In this document: piece after piece, positions 5,073 through 6,046 of the stretch
Layout: each line of letters begins with the position of its first letter
Numbering within the stretch: position 1 is the first letter of the stretch
NCBI GenBank assembly: GCA_937950385.1
Contig: CALFEA010000185.1
Coordinates: 1-6,046 of the forward strand
Source: an uncultured Altererythrobacter sp.
Lineage (GTDB): Bacteria > Pseudomonadota > Alphaproteobacteria > Sphingomonadales > Sphingomonadaceae
Reading direction: 5' to 3'
DNA length: 6,046 bases
Notes under the pieces: model-generated
Told to the model about the DNA's origin: nothing
Database searches by the model: none
The model's input: the letters and a program-made list of their open reading frames with translations, nothing else
Program-made: the position numbers and the translations under genes

Positions 5073-6046
5073 ATGAACCATACGCTATTCGACAAGATAT
5101 GGGATGCACATCAGGTGGCACAAACTGCCACTGGGCGGCACCTGATCGCTATCGACCGCGTTTTTCTGCATGAACGCACCGGTGCTGCCGCGCTGAAACG
5201 CATGGCGGAAATGGGCCGCAAGGTTCTCGATCCGGCGCGGGTATTTGCAGTGATGGATCATATTGTTGACACGCGGATCGGACGCGGGGATTCCACACTG
5301 ATGCAGGGCGGCGAGGCTTTCATTACAGAAACGCGTGCCGCCTGCCGCGATGCTGGGATCACTCTGTTCGATGTGAATGACCGCGATCAAGGTATCGTCC
5401 ATGTTATCTCGCCAGAACTGGGTATTGTCTTGCCCGGTGTCACACTGGTTGCACCCGACAGCCACACTTGCACGCAAGGCGCATTTGGCGCGCTGGCATG
5501 GGGGATTGGCTCCAGCGAGGCTGAGCACGCAATGGTCACCGGTGTGCTGCGCTTGGAGAGGCCCAAAACCATGCGTGTGCGCTTTGAAGGAGCGTTAAGC
5601 GCAGGCGTAACAGCCAAGGATATGGCGCTGCATCTGATTGCCACTCACAGCGCAGGCGGAGGAGCCGGTCATGCGGTGGAATTTGCAGGCGATGCGGTTA
5701 CGGCGCTGGACATGGAAGGGCGCATGACCCTGTGCAATATGGCAACCGAGTTTGGAGCGATGGCGGGCTTTATCGCCCCTGATGCAAAAGCATTCGATTG
5801 GCTGGCGGGCAAACGTTATGCGCCGGCCAATTTTGATGCGCCGTATTGGGCAAATTTGCATAGCGATGAAGGTGCCATTTTCGATGCAGAGATCACCATT
5901 GATGCAAGCGCAATCGCGCCCATGGTGAGCTGGGGGACAAGCCCCGAACAATCGCTTCCCATCCACGCGCAGGTTCCCGCTGGCCCGCAAAAAGTGCATG
6001 ACTATATCGGTCTTGGCGAAGGCGCCGCCATTGCAGGCACACCAAT
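5073..6046 (+). CDS. LeuC-type aconitase-family hydro-lyase, large subunit, N-terminal part
   Basis: These are the first 324 residues of an aconitase-superfamily large subunit of the 3-isopropylmalate dehydratase (LeuC) type, which adds or removes water on small di- or tricarboxylates using a [4Fe-4S] cluster. Seen in sequence: TLFDKIWDAH at 4-13, IDRVFLHE at 27-34, VMDHIVDT at 60-67, QGIVHV at 106-111, PDSHTCTQGAFGA at 128-140, WGIGSSEAEHA at 143-153, MEGRMTLCNMATEFGA at 214-229, IAPDAKAFDWL at 234-244, and PMVSWGTSPEQ at 283-292. The three cluster-binding cysteines lie after the window edge, so completeness is unknown. The usual LeuC wording DSHTSTHGAFG is changed to DSHTCTQGAFG. That change and the catabolic setting point to a paralogue acting on another substrate (for example maleate, citraconate or a 2-alkylmalate) and not to leucine synthesis; this is inference. 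The start follows the previous stop by 25 nt, with only a weak AGG 9 nt upstream. A LeuD-like partner is expected downstream. Confidence 0.92.
   Translation, partial: MNHTLFDKIWDAHQVAQTATGRHLIAIDRVFLHERTGAAALKRMAEMGRKVLDPARVFAVMDHIVDTRIGRGDSTLMQGGEAFITETRAACRDAGITLFDVNDRDQGIVHVISPELGIVLPGVTLVAPDSHTCTQGAFGALAWGIGSSEAEHAMVTGVLRLERPKTMRVRFEGALSAGVTAKDMALHLIATHSAGGGAGHAVEFAGDAVTALDMEGRMTLCNMATEFGAMAGFIAPDAKAFDWLAGKRYAPANFDAPYWANLHSDEGAIFDAEITIDASAIAPMVSWGTSPEQSLPIHAQVPAGPQKVHDYIGLGEGAAIAGTP

Noticed and set aside
5595..5999. 134-residue minus-strand frame, with others at 5085-5528 and 5387-5644
   Set aside because: All are antisense to the LeuC-type gene, which has continuous family similarity across the region.

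Overview
The window looks like a catabolic gene cluster from an alphaproteobacterium. The sequence has moderately high GC, good Shine-Dalgarno sites, tightly packed genes with ATGA overlaps and no RNA genes. Protein wording suggests Sphingomonadales, but that is an impression and not a proven placement. No transposase, integrase, tRNA, rRNA, CRISPR array or convincing terminator was seen.

The layout is two divergent operons facing away from a promoter/operator gap of about 117 bp near 3051-3167. The leftward (minus) operon runs, in order of transcription: an isochorismatase-family cysteine amidohydrolase (2367-3050), two tandem, mutually paralogous PuuE-type members of the polysaccharide deacetylase fold (1484-2362 and 570-1487), and the N-terminal 191 residues of an aldehyde dehydrogenase that leaves the window at base 1. 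The rightward (plus) operon holds an unusual 444-residue alpha/beta-hydrolase-like protein (3168-4502), an unrecognised tryptophan-rich 182-residue protein (4499-5047), and the first 324 residues of a LeuC-type aconitase-family hydro-lyase large subunit (5073 to the window end). A LeuD-type small subunit would be expected just beyond it.

Taken together the enzymes fit stepwise breakdown of a small, probably nitrogen-containing cyclic compound. PuuE-type proteins open a cyclic amide or ureide. The isochorismatase-family enzyme (closest by motif to N-carbamoylsarcosine or maleamate amidohydrolases) removes a carbamoyl or amide nitrogen. The aldehyde dehydrogenase oxidises an aldehyde intermediate, the alpha/beta hydrolase cleaves or binds an intermediate, and the LeuC-type enzyme hydrates or isomerises a small dicarboxylate. 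The individual family calls are well supported by motifs. The pathway and its substrate are inference, and I do not recognise the set as a described pathway.

The most unusual points are these. The alpha/beta hydrolase has His where the nucleophile is expected, and its C-terminal half appears to be a shortened duplicate of its N-terminal half. The two deacetylase-fold genes end in nearly identical 18-bp junctions that encode the C-terminus, the next gene's ribosome site and the start/stop overlap all at once. The divergent gap contains a perfect 12-bp palindrome inside a longer imperfect one.
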